From Eudorina sp. 2006-703-Eu-15 (taxonomy: Eukaryota > Chlorophyta > Chlorophyceae > Chlamydomonadales > Volvocaceae), in contig BDSI01000150.1 in NCBI GenBank assembly GCA_003117195.1, positions 62,001-126,000 on the forward strand: a DNA stretch of 64,000 nt, written 5' to 3'. The notes below the pieces were generated by a model, which was not told the DNA's origin, ran no database searches, and saw only the letters and a program-made list of their open reading frames with translations. Numbering within the stretch: position 1 is the stretch's first letter; each line of letters starts with the position of its first letter. The position numbers and the translations under genes are program-made. Positions 23,717 to 36,049 of this stretch are shown one piece after another.

Positions 23717-26700
23717 CTAGCGCAGGTACCGGTACCACTTCGCGGCAGGAGGCGCAGCAAAGCATGGCGCGGCGGGGACAGGGGAGCTCGCGGTGGCCAG
23801 GTGGCGACTGATGTGGCTGATCAGCGATCCATAGACAGACGACCGGCGGAGAGCGAGGGCAGCAGCAGGGACAGCGACACGGACGCAAGGAGCTGCTCCG
23901 GTCACCCCACAGGGTGGAAGCGGTCGCGGAGGCGCACGCCACACGGCCCGAGCTACGCTGCGGTCCTGGCTTACCGGTGATGACTCCGAAACCAGGCAGT
24001 CTGCAGAGCAGCTGAGAGATGCTCCGCCCCTTGAATCCCAACCGCCGCAGCAGGAAGGCGGGGACGGCCCACATCAGCCAGCCGACCAGGCTAAAGCCGC
24101 TGGCCACCAGGAAAATGTCCCAGTCGTAGTAGTTGCCGTACCAGACGTACCTGCGGTACGCAACGTAAGCGGGTGTCATCGCCTCAATCTCAGGGCAAGC
24201 GCCTCAAAAAACTCTCCTTTGGGCCTTGGGTACGAGAGCGATTTGCGGTCCCTAGGGCTGCCGTGTTTCCGAGGGTTTGCTCACGCGCGTCGATCCCCCA
24301 CCAGCTCGCCGAGCTGCCACCGTGCCACGCCACCCAGCGGGCCCCAAACCCCCGGCGTCCCTGGAACCAACACCGCTCCGACCCGCGGCGCCGATCTCCT
24401 CACAAAACCCCTCTCCCCCACCCAACCGACAACCAGCAAATATAACTCTTCTGTGGCATCATTCTTCACCGAGTGTTGCGTTCGTCTGGGCTCTTGTCTT
24501 TGATTTCATCCCCACCCACCCCCACTGCCCAACCCCGCTGCCCCACGACGGCTGCTCACCAGGCGCCGTATCGGATCGAGTAGCCCGGGTCAGAGGGGTC
24601 CCAGTGGCGGCCGATGCCGTACGCCGTGACGGTGAGCATCCCCACACAGAATCCAAAGACGAGCGCCGTCTCGCTGAGGAAGGGCTTGAGGCGGGTGGAC
24701 AGACCCAGAGCCACCAACAGGAAGGCGCAGGTGGTGAGGAGGTTGGTGATCAGGAAGAGCGACAGGATCTTGTAGCCTGCAGCGCAGCGCAGGGCAGGAC
24801 AGGGCAGGGCGGCGCAAGCCAAGGCAGAGCGCGCAATGACGCCCTCTTCGAGCACGTGTCGCCAGCAGCCGCCACAGCACTACGACGGCCGCCGGCTGAA
24901 CTCCGCGCGGTAACGCGGACACACCACACCATCCACGCGGTGCGGTTCATGCATGCAAGAGGCTAGCCCCCGCCTCGGCCGTGAAGGGGGCCTTCCTTCC
25001 ACTTTCTTGACATCAAAAGGAGGTCCTTTCTGCCCCCCAACATCACAGCCGTACATGCAACGACCCGCGACCAAACCGCCAGGCTATCTGCGCGCGCTGC
25101 CCCTGCACTACCTTTTCCCTCCGCCCCGCCAGGCCCGATCCTACCCTGCAGCGCGATGATGATGAGGGGGATGTTGACGAGCAGCGTCACAAGCCGCGGG
25201 AAGAGGGTGTGCTGGCCCTTGAAGAAGTGCTGCGCCAGCACCGCCGTAATGCCGTTCTGGATCGAGTCGATGGCCGACTCGTTCATAGTGGCGGCCAGGA
25301 TCAGCGTCACGACGCCGATCCAGGAGGAGACCTTCCCGGGCGGGTGTGCGGGTATGCGGAAGGCGGTACAGGGAGGTGGGGATTATAGGAAATTTGTGGA
25401 CATATTTGGTAGACAGGGAGGTGGGGAGGGCAGCATCGATCAGCCGAAACCAAACCTGGCCCAATACCACATCGAGAACTGTTGAGAGGAGGACACGTGA
25501 GGGGAGGGCAGTGGCCCGCAGCACTGCGGGAGTCCGGAGGGTTGACCCTACTGACCATGAAAATCAAGAGCCAATGCCGCTGGGCACCTGGCGTGTGCCG
25601 CGGTGCTTATGAGACGTCCGCCCCCTCAGCAGCCTCAGCAGCCGGGCCCTCCCAATCCCCAGGAAGCCACGAGGCAGCCACTGCCGGCCGGGCATGGACG
25701 GGCGATGGATGACGGAATGAGGGGAAAGGTCCCCTCTCATTCCGTCATCCATCGCCCGTCCCTTCCATCACCCGTCCGCTGAGCCTGCTGAGACCCTGCC
25801 CTCAACCAGTGCAGTTTAGTCTCCAGCTCTGCCCGGGCCGCCCCGTGACCCGCGGGTCAGTCGCTCCGTCCCGACCCACCTGCACCGACACGCCCGGCGC
25901 CGCCGCATCGCGTTGCGACGAGAACACTTGGAACAAGTACAGGTTGGGGTCGGTCACATAGTAGTCAATGTAGCCGGCCCATGCCGCCAGCCAGCCTCCG
26001 AAACCAAAAAGGAACACGGCCACCATAATCAGGACGAAGCCCACGCCGCCGCCAAAGATGACCGCGGAGCGGCTCTCCGAGGCCCAGACCTTCTGCCACA
26101 TCGCCTCCGAGAACACCGTGGCGGCCATCAGGGAGCAGGGCATCGAGAAAATGGAGCCGTAGCCGGCCGGGTTGGGCCCCAGATACTCCGGGAGCGGCTT
26201 TGGCAGGTACTCTGGGCGGAAGGTTACCGCGGTGTAGATGACCAAAATGAGGATGAAAAGGGCGGTGAAGATGCCTTGGGCTTGGTCGGTGATGATGGAG
26301 ATGTACAGGCCGCCGTACGCGGTGTAGATCATGGTAAGAATCCCCACAACGATGACGATGGGGTAGTCCAGGGAGCCTACGAAACCCTGGAACAGCACTC
26401 CGATGGTTGTGTACTCCGCAAGCACTGGGGTTCACGGGCCGCGGGACAGGCGGTGCAGAGGCGGGTTTTCATCTCCACGGGAAACGAGGAACAGTTATGG
26501 GGCGGTCGCGATAAGCTGGGACGCCAACGGAAAGGAGCGCACCGAGCGGTTGCGAAACCCGATGGCACTGCTCCCAAGCGACGAGCCGGCAGGGCATCAA
26601 GGTGTGGCACATAGCAGGAGGTTCGGCGTTTGGCCGTTGTGCCTGGAAAGTGGGCGCTTTGGTGCCCGTAAATGCTTCGACCAAAAATACCCGGTCTCAA

Positions 26701-27267
26701 CGGGCTGGCTACAGGAACCAGCTATTCCCCCCTGGACTCACGCGCGATGCTCATGTTGAACAGACTGATGATCACCACAAGCGTTCTGGCAACTGGCCCG
26801 AAGCGCTTGCCAACAAAGTCAGGCATGGTGCAGACGTCCGGGTGCATAGCCTGGATGCGCGAGCCGAACAGGGCGATGATGAGGACGGGGATGCCCGAAG
26901 CGAAAGCGTACATCGCACAACCAACAATGCCCGTGAAGACGGCGAAATTGGGCGGCCCTGTGATGCACCATGCGCCCACTGCTGATGCGAAGAACGACCA
27001 CGCGATGCGCCACCGGTTCTGTGTGCCACGAGCGGTGATGAACTCTTCTGCTGTCTGGTCGCGATGCCTATGAAGCAACCGGAGCGTGTAACGGACGACC
27101 GCATAAAGGGCGAAGCAGACCTGCGGCTCAGCAAGCCAACATTAGAACACCCCATCAGGCAAGCCCCGAAAAATCTGTAATGCCTGTCCTTTTAACATAA
27201 TAGCACTAACCTGTGCAAATATGCAAGTAACGTATGAAATGATGACGTATTTCTTATGTTCATCCAT
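23717..27267 (-). CDS. Sodium:solute symporter (SSS family)
   Basis: Plasma-membrane or organelle permease of the SSS family, driving solute uptake with Na+ or H+. Seven exons: 27267-27211, 27120-26742, 26424-25880, 25331-25145, 24776-24560, 24150-23975 and 23892-23717, all GT-AG with matching phases, giving 578 residues. Exon 1 starts MDEHKKYVIIS and enters the first membrane helix. Exon 2 has the family-typical block TAEEFITARGTQNRWRIAW and following helices (PNFAVFTGIVGCAMYAFASG). Exon 3 carries GILTMIYTAYGGLYISIITD, the conserved SSS core, and further helices. Exon 4 has NESAIDSIQNGITAVL, and the last exons give the final helices and the basic end KWYRYLR. Many hydrophobic segments are visible (about 13-14 expected). 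The substrate cannot be told: it resembles fungal and algal SSS proteins but lacks clear DUR3 (urea) features. It is divergent from COG5. Confidence 0.93.
25696..25761. repeat. Perfect 26-bp inverted repeat in a symporter intron
   Basis: Arms 25696-25721 and 25736-25761 are exact reverse complements, separated by 14 bases, inside the intron between exons 3 and 4 (25332-25879). The arm begins GGACGGGCGATGGATGACGG. The transcript would fold into a long hairpin. It could be a miniature foldback element, a small-RNA precursor or a structural intron feature. Confidence 0.95.
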
Positions 27268-28242
27268 TTCTGCTGTCCTCAACGACTGAAACAACTAATG
27301 CGAGGCAGCCCTACACGCACTTTACTGCCGCGAGAAGACTTCACACCCTGCTAGTTTGGAAGATTTGTAATGATGCGGTGAAAGTGAGGGCGGCGCCGAC
27401 GGTGGACTGCCGATAGAATATTCACTACGGTACCCCTTCAAGTTGCGCGAAAAAGCCAATGTTGATGATTGAAGCCAATGTGAATGACGCACTTCCCTCG
27501 AAAGTATTTCTGTACAGCTTTCCAAAGGTACGGCTTGGGTGCCAGAGCGGATCGGTGATCGGAGAAGAGGTACCATGTTTCGGGCTGCAGAAATGTTTGC
27601 AATCAACTAACTGGTAGCTGATGGCGTGCCAAGATAACTGACCGTGCGACATGAGTCGATTAAAACGGCAGTAAGACTTGACGCTGGTTGTAAAACAGCA
27701 CCAGACGAAGTCCGAATGCCAAATTATGCCAGCGCGGCAAATTCCAACAGACCTTGATGCGCAATGATGATTGACAAGGCATGAACCTTGCCGTGGGAAC
27801 TGCCTTTCCCCTGATCCACAATGCGTATCCTGAACGTTTCTCCCGTCGCATTCAGTATATGTGCATCCTTGCGTTCTTAGTTTACCTGATGCATGTTTTA
27901 CGACCTAGTTACGAGGGCAGGAAGAATATGACTTACTCCTTCCTCGCTTGGTCAGATGACTTATATCATAAACCCATTGCTTCAGGTCTTAAATGTAAAA
28001 CTTGGCGACTCAAAAGTTGAGGTGTTGACACAACCACTCCGTAAACAACGAATGCCGAACCGTGGTGACGAACCGAACCAACGTACGGGACGGGGAACCG
28101 TCACGCAACAGACGGAAATGCGCGAATCGGCTGAAGTATCTCAGTGGCTATTTTCTTTCGAGGCAGGCACGGCGTCTTAAACTTTGTTTGGTCTAACATC
28201 CTAGCAGCGTTGCGCCCTGAGCATGCAGACGCAGACCTGAGA
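27268..28242. promoter_or_regulatory. Divergent promoter region (symporter / COG5)
   Basis: About 975 bases between the two start codons, more AT-rich than the flanking genes. No exon was recognised in it. A TTATATCATAAA stretch at about 27961 is TATA-like but its role is unproven. Confidence 0.4.
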
Positions 28243-31200
28243 ATGGGGAAGGGCGGTGATAGTACTGATGCAGATCAACATGTGGGAACTAGCAGTAATG
28301 GCGAAGACTTGCTTAACCTGCCCCGCTTTGCGCCCTTCCTGTCAAACAATTTCAACGTCGCCGAGTTCACATCAAAAGTTCTCGGGGGCTCGCACACAAC
28401 AGCATCAGCCCAGTCAGAGCAATTGCGCGATGGAGTGCTCCAGCTGGAGACCGCGTTGTCTGATGAGGTGGTGGCACGCAACAAGGAACTTCTAAATCAC
28501 GTTCGGCGCATGCTGGACGCCGAAAACTCCGTCCGCGATGTCGTTCTTTCCGTGGAATCCTTACAAGGCGCGGTCCGTCGCATCCGCGCCGAGGTAGTGG
28601 GCCCTTACGAGCAGATCAAGCACAAAACTCAGCAGCTGCGGAACATTCACGCGACGGTGGACATTCTTCGACACGTCATCCATCGGCTAAAGCTCGCGCA
28701 AAAACTCCGCGCGCAGCTCGCAGTGCCAGCGGCTCAGGTGGACCTAGCCAAAGCGGCAAAGCTCATCACGGACATCAAGGCAGTAGATGCGGAGGCGGAC
28801 CTGTCAGGCATTGATGCGATCGCCGCAGACGCGGAGTTCCTGGAGTCGGCGCGCAAGTCAGTGCAGGAGCAGGCCGAGGTGGGCGAACTGTCCGGCGGGT
28901 GATGCCATTCACAGGAGCGAGGCGTGCTTGTGATGACAGCAGGAACGGGATCCACCTGTCCGGGCTTGGGTGGGGCTTCCACCGCAGCGGAAACTAGCTG
29001 CACCTTCCATGCACAAGAGCTTAGTCGCTGTGGTCTTGCGAGCAGGAGGGCAATGCATGCGGCCACGGCGGGTTAGGCCAGGGTCACATGCACTGGCGGT
29101 AGCAAGTGATGTCTGGCAGTAGCATGGCAAGCCGCGGGACATTTGAGGACGCTGCACTGCAGGCGCCTGCACACGATCGGCAGCGAAACACAAGGAATCG
29201 CTTCGTCAATCTACTTCCGCTGGGTAATGCCGAAGGTGCTGATGAATAACCTCGGCCTGGGTTGTCTTGGTACCGCAGACACTCATCCTCGCCAACTTTA
29301 CAACTGCTAGTTGAACACACGCACACCCCTGTGTCTGTCTGTCTGTCTGTCTGCCTGCCCTGTCTGCCGCCAGGCCGCGCTGATCGAGGGCGTGGAGTCC
29401 CTCAGCCAGGCCCGGGTCGGGTCGGCTCTGCAGGTCATCTTCAACCTGAACGAGTTGCAGCAGGTGCGCAGAGAGGGTGTGCACTTGTTGCGGGGTTGCC
29501 TTGGGAGCAAACGGAGGACCTCGCGACACACGGCCGCGAAGGTTTTTGTGGATCCAGCAGGACAGGTCGAGACCTGCGGATATGGGTTAATGGACCCGCA
29601 GAGTCAAACAACGTGTTCCCGAGGGCATATCTAACATCAAAATACAAGGTTTCCGGCGCTTGAAAGGATCGGACTAGTCTCAGCTCCTGAAGTCCCTCTT
29701 GTGGTTCTGTATCACAGGCTGTCTCCGGGCTGCTTTCCCGGCACCTTCATGATATCGAGAAGGCGCTGCGGAACGCCCTGGACAGCCGGCACCTCGCGGC
29801 CCAGGCGGCGAGCGGAGCCGGGGCCTCGCCCGGGACTTCCCTCGGGGCGGGAGCGGGCGGTGCCACGGGGGCATCCGGTCGCGGTCAGGCCGCCCCTGGA
29901 GCACAGGACCGCATGTGGCAGGTGGGGTCAGCGAGCGGGCTAGTACGTGGCTTGTTTGAACGCGAGCGGTGCCCAGAGGTTCTAAGGGCCAAACCACAGC
30001 AGTCTACATGAGAGCTTGGTGTTGGGAGCGCGTGCCAGAGCCCTGACTGTCAGACGCTCTGCCGCTTCGCTCCCCTCTGCCCCTCTGTATGCTCATATGC
30101 ATGTCGCTGCAGTCAATGCATTTTGTCTTTGCTTACCATGTCACTGCACCCCCTTGTCCTGCAGGCCCTCCGCGACGTGCTGGAGCAGATCAGTTCCTCC
30201 ACGGTCGCTGTGTGGCACCTGCAGCGCGTGGTCGCGAAGAAGCGCGACCCGCTTACGCACGTGTGCTTCCTCGACGTTCTGGTGGGGCCGGGAGAGCCGC
30301 TGCTGGTGGCCAGGTTCTGGTGAGCACGGGCAGGCACGTGGATGCGGTTGGGCGGGTGGAGTGTGCCGACTTTAATTTAGTGACCCAAATGACCATGCAC
30401 ACTGGGGATGGGTGGCAGGCCGGGGGATAGTGTGATGGGCGTTTGCTTTGGGGGCATTCATTTTGATGAGCACGGGACCCCCCGGAAGCGGCGACGCACC
30501 ACAGATGGGTGCTCCAGCAATGGAAAGAAAGGACGCGTCGAGTCGCACATCAGTGTATTAAGGGCTATCGCTGGCTCCCTGAGCTGAGCATCCATCCAAA
30601 AAAGGGGACGGCGTAAAAAATGTAAGCGGTGTAGGGGAAGCAGTAGTTGACGTTGGGCAATCGCCTGGTCGCGCGGCGGCGAGGGAAACGTGACGAAAGC
30701 TGTTCCTGCGATCGCTTGCACCGAGGGATAAGGTGGGAACAAAGGGAGTAGCGGGGGCCCAAATGGATAACGCGGAAGGAGGGGGAGAGTGGGGGCGACC
30801 CAAGTCTACAGTTGCATCGCACGGGGGGGGGCACTTGTGCTGGGCAACATGCTTGCTTCGTCGTATTGCACGCATCGCCTGCGCTTGAAGCTAGCCTATT
30901 AGGCATTGGGAAATGCTGGCCGCGGGCCGGCTAGGTAGCAATCTTTGGGTTCAACCGTTACGACTCTTCTCGCCAGCCCTACTACACTGTTTCCTACGTC
31001 GTCAGCCGTCCACTGTCTGAACACATCAACTTCTGCTTTCGTCGGAGTCCACACCTCGCCATCTTCGTCAATCCCAACATCGGCGGTTATCGGGTTGTTG
31101 CTCTTCTGCAGTTTGGCTGTATTGATTGACAAAAGGGCGGCCCAATCGTTGGGAAGCAGCGGCCGGGTGTCAGACCTGTTCGGGCCAACTAGCCGTTAGG

Positions 31201-33958
31201 GCCACCTGACGGCTCTTGGGTCCGACCACTGGCGCCCCTTGCCCCTTGGGTGCCCTGCGGCGGCAGGTCGGATGTGGTGCGCGCCACGACGGACGCCTTT
31301 GCGTCCGTGGCCAAGCCCGGCAAGGGTGGCTTCGTGCGCGACACCCTGACCGCTGCGTACCCGCGTCTGGCGGGGCTGGTGGAGACCATGTTTGAGCGTC
31401 TTACCGCGGAGACCACCATCAAGGTGAGCTGGAGAGCTACGGGATGTATCTGGGAGGGTGGGATGATAAGCATTAGGGGAGGATGGGATCCGAGCGCCTG
31501 GGAGGCTGGCAGGGCCTCGCATGAGTCAAATGGGACGTCTGCGCCATGCGTGCGGCCTGATCAGATGAATGCGCAGCGGCCAGGTTCTTACGGGATGGGA
31601 AGCTACGACCTTACGGCCCGACAAGAGGAGCTGGAGCGTGGCTGAGAGGCTGACACATCCGTTTTAACGCCTTGATTGCGATGCCCCACGCTCTGACGCT
31701 CTCGCACTGGACAGGGCGTCCTGCCGGCGGTTGGGCCCCCGCAGCTGCAGCAACTCCTGGCCGCTACTGGGCCCTTCCAGACGGCCTACATGGCGGGCTG
31801 CCTCTCCAGGCTGACGGACGCAGTGGCAGCGGCATTCCCCGGCAGCAGCCGCCAGCTGCCGTCCGCGACGGAGGTGCAGAAGTGCATCGGGTGGGTTGCA
31901 GTGCGTACCCGACTAGACGGCGACCCTGTTTGATGGCGGGTTGGGGATTACGTAGAACCCTAGGAGCTGCCACACAGCAGCAAAGCGGCGGCCTGCAGTC
32001 TCTTCTTGACCACCGCAACCACGGGACTCGATTACTTCTTTTTCACGCACACGCACGCTCACTGACGCACTCCTCTCGCTTCTGCTCTTCCTGCCTACGA
32101 GCACACAGGCTCATTCACGAGGAGCTCAAGGTGGGGTCTTCCAGCCCCCAGCTGGCGGCCATGATGGCGGCCACCGCCGCCAAGGCGCTCAACCTGCTGG
32201 CGGAGCGGGCCGAGTACTCGGCGGCGTCAGGCCCGGAGGTCCGACAGCTGACACCGTCGCCTGCCGACGGAGGTGCCGGCGGCCGCGTCGCGGGGCCGAA
32301 CCCCTCGCAGCTGCGCAACATCGCTCTGTGCTCGCAGCTGCAGGAGACGCACCGGTCGCTGTCGGCGCTGCTGACACGGCTGCCGCCGACGGCGGCGCCG
32401 GCGCTGAGCGGCGCCCTGTCGGCGGTGCAGGCGACGGCGGTGGACGCAGTGGCGCCGATCTTCCGGTCGGTGGTGGAGGCGTGCGAGGAGCGGCTGCTGC
32501 GGATGCACGAGTGGGCGGGCTACCGCGCCGCGGCTGGCTCGGAGGGCCCGGAGGTGACGTCGACGTCGCCGCACGTGGCGGAGGTGGCGGCGCTGCTGGC
32601 GGATTTTCGTGGCGAGTTCCTGTCGCGGTTCGTGCCGCCGCCCACGCCCAGCGTGCCCTCGTGCGTGGGGTCGCTGGTGGAGCGCATGGCCTGCCGCGTG
32701 CTCGTCTTCTTTGTGCGTCACGCGTCGTTGCTGCGGCCGCTGACGCAGTCGGGCAAGCTGCTGGTGAGTAGTGCGCTGCCTTCAGCAGCTGTGGCGACCG
32801 TGAACGAACAGAGCGGGAACGACGATGAGTGCCCGCTCGTCTCCGGGCCTGGCGTCGTTCCCGCTTCGTGCGTTCACGGGAAGGACATACGAACCGGAGG
32901 CGGGTAGAATGCTGCCCTGGGAAAAAGGGAGTCAGTAAGGCAACGTCCCCACGCCGCAAGGGTCAATTTTCCCACGCGGCAACGGCTGTTCCGCGCCGTG
33001 CGCCTTGGTAACAGCGTTCTTAATGGAATTCAATCTATGGGTTTGGCTTCCGCAATGCACTGATGGCGCTTATTGGCTGGCCGTCTGGGACGCTCCCCAA
33101 CCGGATGGCGATGCGCAGGTGGCCAAGGACCTGGCCGAGCTGCAGGCCGCAGTGGGCCAGCAGCTGCACCCGCTGGAGCAGCTGGGGGCGCCCTACCGCG
33201 CCGTCAAGGCCTTCCGCGCGCTGCTCTTCACGCCCGCTGCGGACATTGGCTCCAACCCGCTCCTCGCGGAGCTGCCGCCGGCCATCACGCTGCAGCATCT
33301 CTTCTCCAGGTGGGAACCGGCCGCAGTCCGGCCCCTGAAGCGGCCGCTGTGCGGGTTGGTGACGCTGCGGCTTGTGTGTGTGTGTGGGGGGAGGTCTGGA
33401 GGAAGCGGAGTGGCAGTCGGTCTTGGGCGATCGGTGTTGCGGGAAGGGATGCGGATAGCCGCTGCGGCAAGGCAGGAGCGTTGATTGCTTAGGCGCCCTG
33501 TCATGACTACCGGTACTAGTAATGGTTGTGATGTGGGAGCTTGTTGATGCCCTATTCGTACAATGTGAAATCAAGCCTGACCGGAGACATTAGTCTGTGA
33601 CATAAAAGACACTGCTTTACATGTATAGCATTTGCCATTTATAACATTTGCATAAAACGGCGGAGCACCTGATGCCGGCTGGCTCCATTCAACGGCGGCG
33701 CCCACCCCCAGGCTGCCGGCGGCCATCAAGGCGCCACAGGAGCGTTCAGGTCTGACCCCTCTGCAATACTCGCTGTGGCTGGACAGCCACAGCGCGGAGG
33801 AGTGCCTAAGGGGAATCGCCGCAGCGCTCGCGGCTGCGCCTGCCTCGGCGCTGGCGGCCTCGGGCGGCAGCGACGGGGACAGCGCCGACGAGGCAGCGCA
33901 GGCCCTGGCAATCATGAAGCGCATGTGTGCGGCCGCGGGTATGCCAGTGGCGGTGTGA
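28243..33958 (+). CDS. COG5: Conserved oligomeric Golgi complex subunit 5
   Basis: Subunit of the COG tethering complex that captures retrograde vesicles at the Golgi. Nine exons: 28243-28878, 29374-29463, 29718-29921, 30165-30319, 31267-31423, 31715-31890, 32109-32763, 33119-33309 and 33712-33958. All phases agree and give 836 residues, close to human COG5 (about 839). Exon 1 begins MGKGGDSTDADQHVG; FAPFLSNNFNVAEFTSKVL is the family N-terminal motif, followed by the long coiled-coil (ENSVRDVVLSVESLQGAVRR). Exon 7 ends with VLVFFVRHASLLRPLTQSGK, and exons 8-9 hold the conserved C-terminal region (YRAVKAFRALLF; GLTPLQYSLWLDSHSAEEC). An Ala/Gly-rich insert lies in exon 3. The start at 28243 is preferred over the in-frame upstream non-ATG extension. 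Confidence 0.97.
29332..29354 (+). repeat. TCTG microsatellite before a splice acceptor
   Basis: About five TCTG units in COG5 intron 1, ending some 20 bases before the acceptor at 29373; it forms much of the pyrimidine tract. Confidence 0.85.
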
Positions 33959-34562
33959 GGACGTCAGGAGCGGGTGCCCAAGTCGGTGGGGACCGCAACC
34001 GTCACGTGGGCAGGGCCATTGCGTGCATCCTTGGCTTTGCATAACACGTGCTAGGCCGAGTGCATGGCAATTCAACGTCAGACGCTGCGGGCTGGGGCGG
34101 CTCGCAGTGTAGAATATAAGAAGCGATCTTCGCATTGTAGCGTAAGTCTGGACTGACGTGGTCTAGTGAGTCAAAAGTGGACTGGCTGCGCGTTGCCCTA
34201 CCCGGCCAACCGCTCACCGTCGCGGGCCACCGCCATGTACGCGGGCGGACGCGGTCAAAAGCAACCTGTTGCCGCTGGCTACCCCAACCCGCGACCCGAT
34301 ACGGTATTGTCACGCCAGTGTCCTGCATCGCCTTCCAGCCATGAAGAAGAGGTAGGAAAAGACAGGAACGTGGCACGTTACAAGCGGCACGTGGACATGC
34401 AGGCCAAAGCTGTCGGATCCGAACGGTTCCGACTTGGCTTTTGCCAGTTGAGAGCATCAGGTCCATGCCCACTTCCAACAAATCTGCAATCGTAGAACCT
34501 GGGCATTTCGTGGGGTCCTGTGGACCCCGCCCGGGGCATCGACCAGACCCTGTTTACCGAGG

Positions 34563-34567
34563 TGTAA
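34563..34567 (+). terminator. TGTAA poly(A) signal of COG5
   Basis: TGTAA 605 bases past the COG5 stop codon. A second TGTAA follows at 34591-34595. Confidence 0.5.
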
Positions 34568-34599
34568 CGCCAGCTGGTGTACCTAAGCCATGTAAATGT

Positions 34600-36049
34600 A
34601 CAGTCGTTGCGCATCTGATGCCCTCTGTGGAAGACAGAATGCGCACCACGGCCCTAGGCATGGGCAGCGGCAAGAACAAATCGACGGGGATGTCACCACC
34701 CCCCGCACACCCCGTGTCGCCGTACCATCGTCCAGCCCTCGCCTCACTACCAAAAGTTCCGGCACAACTGCGCTCATTTCCTACTGCCATGCCCCTCGGC
34801 GACCCCCCCCAATATCTCCAGGGCACAGCCCGCGAAGCACACTGTCAGCAGGACATCAGAAGAAAGACATCAAACAAAGGCACAACAACCGAACAAGTTC
34901 ACCTTCGGTCGTGAAGCTGCATGAATGTTGCGTGTTGCCCATGAGCGTTGCGTCTAGAGGCACAGGCACCGACACCCCTGGCCTGTAGCTTGATTAGGCA
35001 GGGCAATTCTGTGTCAGCGAACCCGGGACTCCGACCCAAACCACGGCGGCAAAATTGGAATTCCCTACGGTGCCTCTGTCGCCTCTGGAAACTCCCGGCC
35101 GTTCAGTCATGTGACTTCTTAGACCAGACTTTTCCAAGATGAGGAAACCCCCCTGATTTCCCTTCAGGCTGGAGCAGTCAAACTTGTTTATGTCATCTGT
35201 CTGCCGTGTTGCGATATCGTGATCCATTGTGCCAGATGAGACCCCAGAACCCCCTTGTGAGCAGCCTGCACAAGCGCCACCTACGACAGGACTTCCAACC
35301 ACAAAAAGACACTTGTGTAGGCCTTTACCGACTTCCTGCGCACCCATCCGCCCAGTCCTGCGGCTAGAGAATCCGTACAAACCTAGCAACACTCGTCCGC
35401 TGACCTAAGTATGCCTGAATGCTTAAGCATGTCCCTTGCTTCAGGGCATGTGACTGTTGGGACCCAAGTAACGCCTAACCTTCCGCCCACCATCCGCTGC
35501 GCGCCAGGCTTGGCGAGAGCAGATGCCCCTGGCCCCACAGAGCCCCCGACCCGCTGTGTTCATGGATACCGTCGCGCTCCTCGCGCTACCCGCAAACTTG
35601 CAGCGGGAAGCATGTCCGTCTCTCCTCCCTAACCCTCCCAGTACAACTGACCCTCCTCCAAACACCGGGCGCTGGCTCCGCATTCGGCATCCGCTGGTGT
35701 TAAGAGACCCTTATGATGTCATATCAGAGGCTCAATTCCTTCCCTCATCCCTTCCTTCGCCCAGACGCAGTTTAGGTTAGCCCGCACAGCACCTTCGCGC
35801 AGCTCACCGTGCTCCAACCCGCATGACGCACTCGACATCCCAGAGCTTGCATCGGACAGGTCGTCCCTCAGCAAGCTGCGGCTGCAGCTGCCCTCGATGG
35901 CCGTCGTTTCTCTTACCTTCGGACAATCCCCAGCCTCCACCTCCAGCTGTGCGACGCGCTTATGGTGCCGCACAATACGCGTTTTCGTGCAACCGCCCAA
36001 CCTGCATCGCGTTGCTGTTCGCCGCACCCACCTTGAGTTCGCATCATGT
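34600..36049. other. Probable 3' UTR of the Ariadne gene
   Basis: About 1.4 kb, C/A-rich on the plus strand (G/T-rich on the Ariadne strand). No exon or recognisable protein was seen on either strand. Confidence 0.4.
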
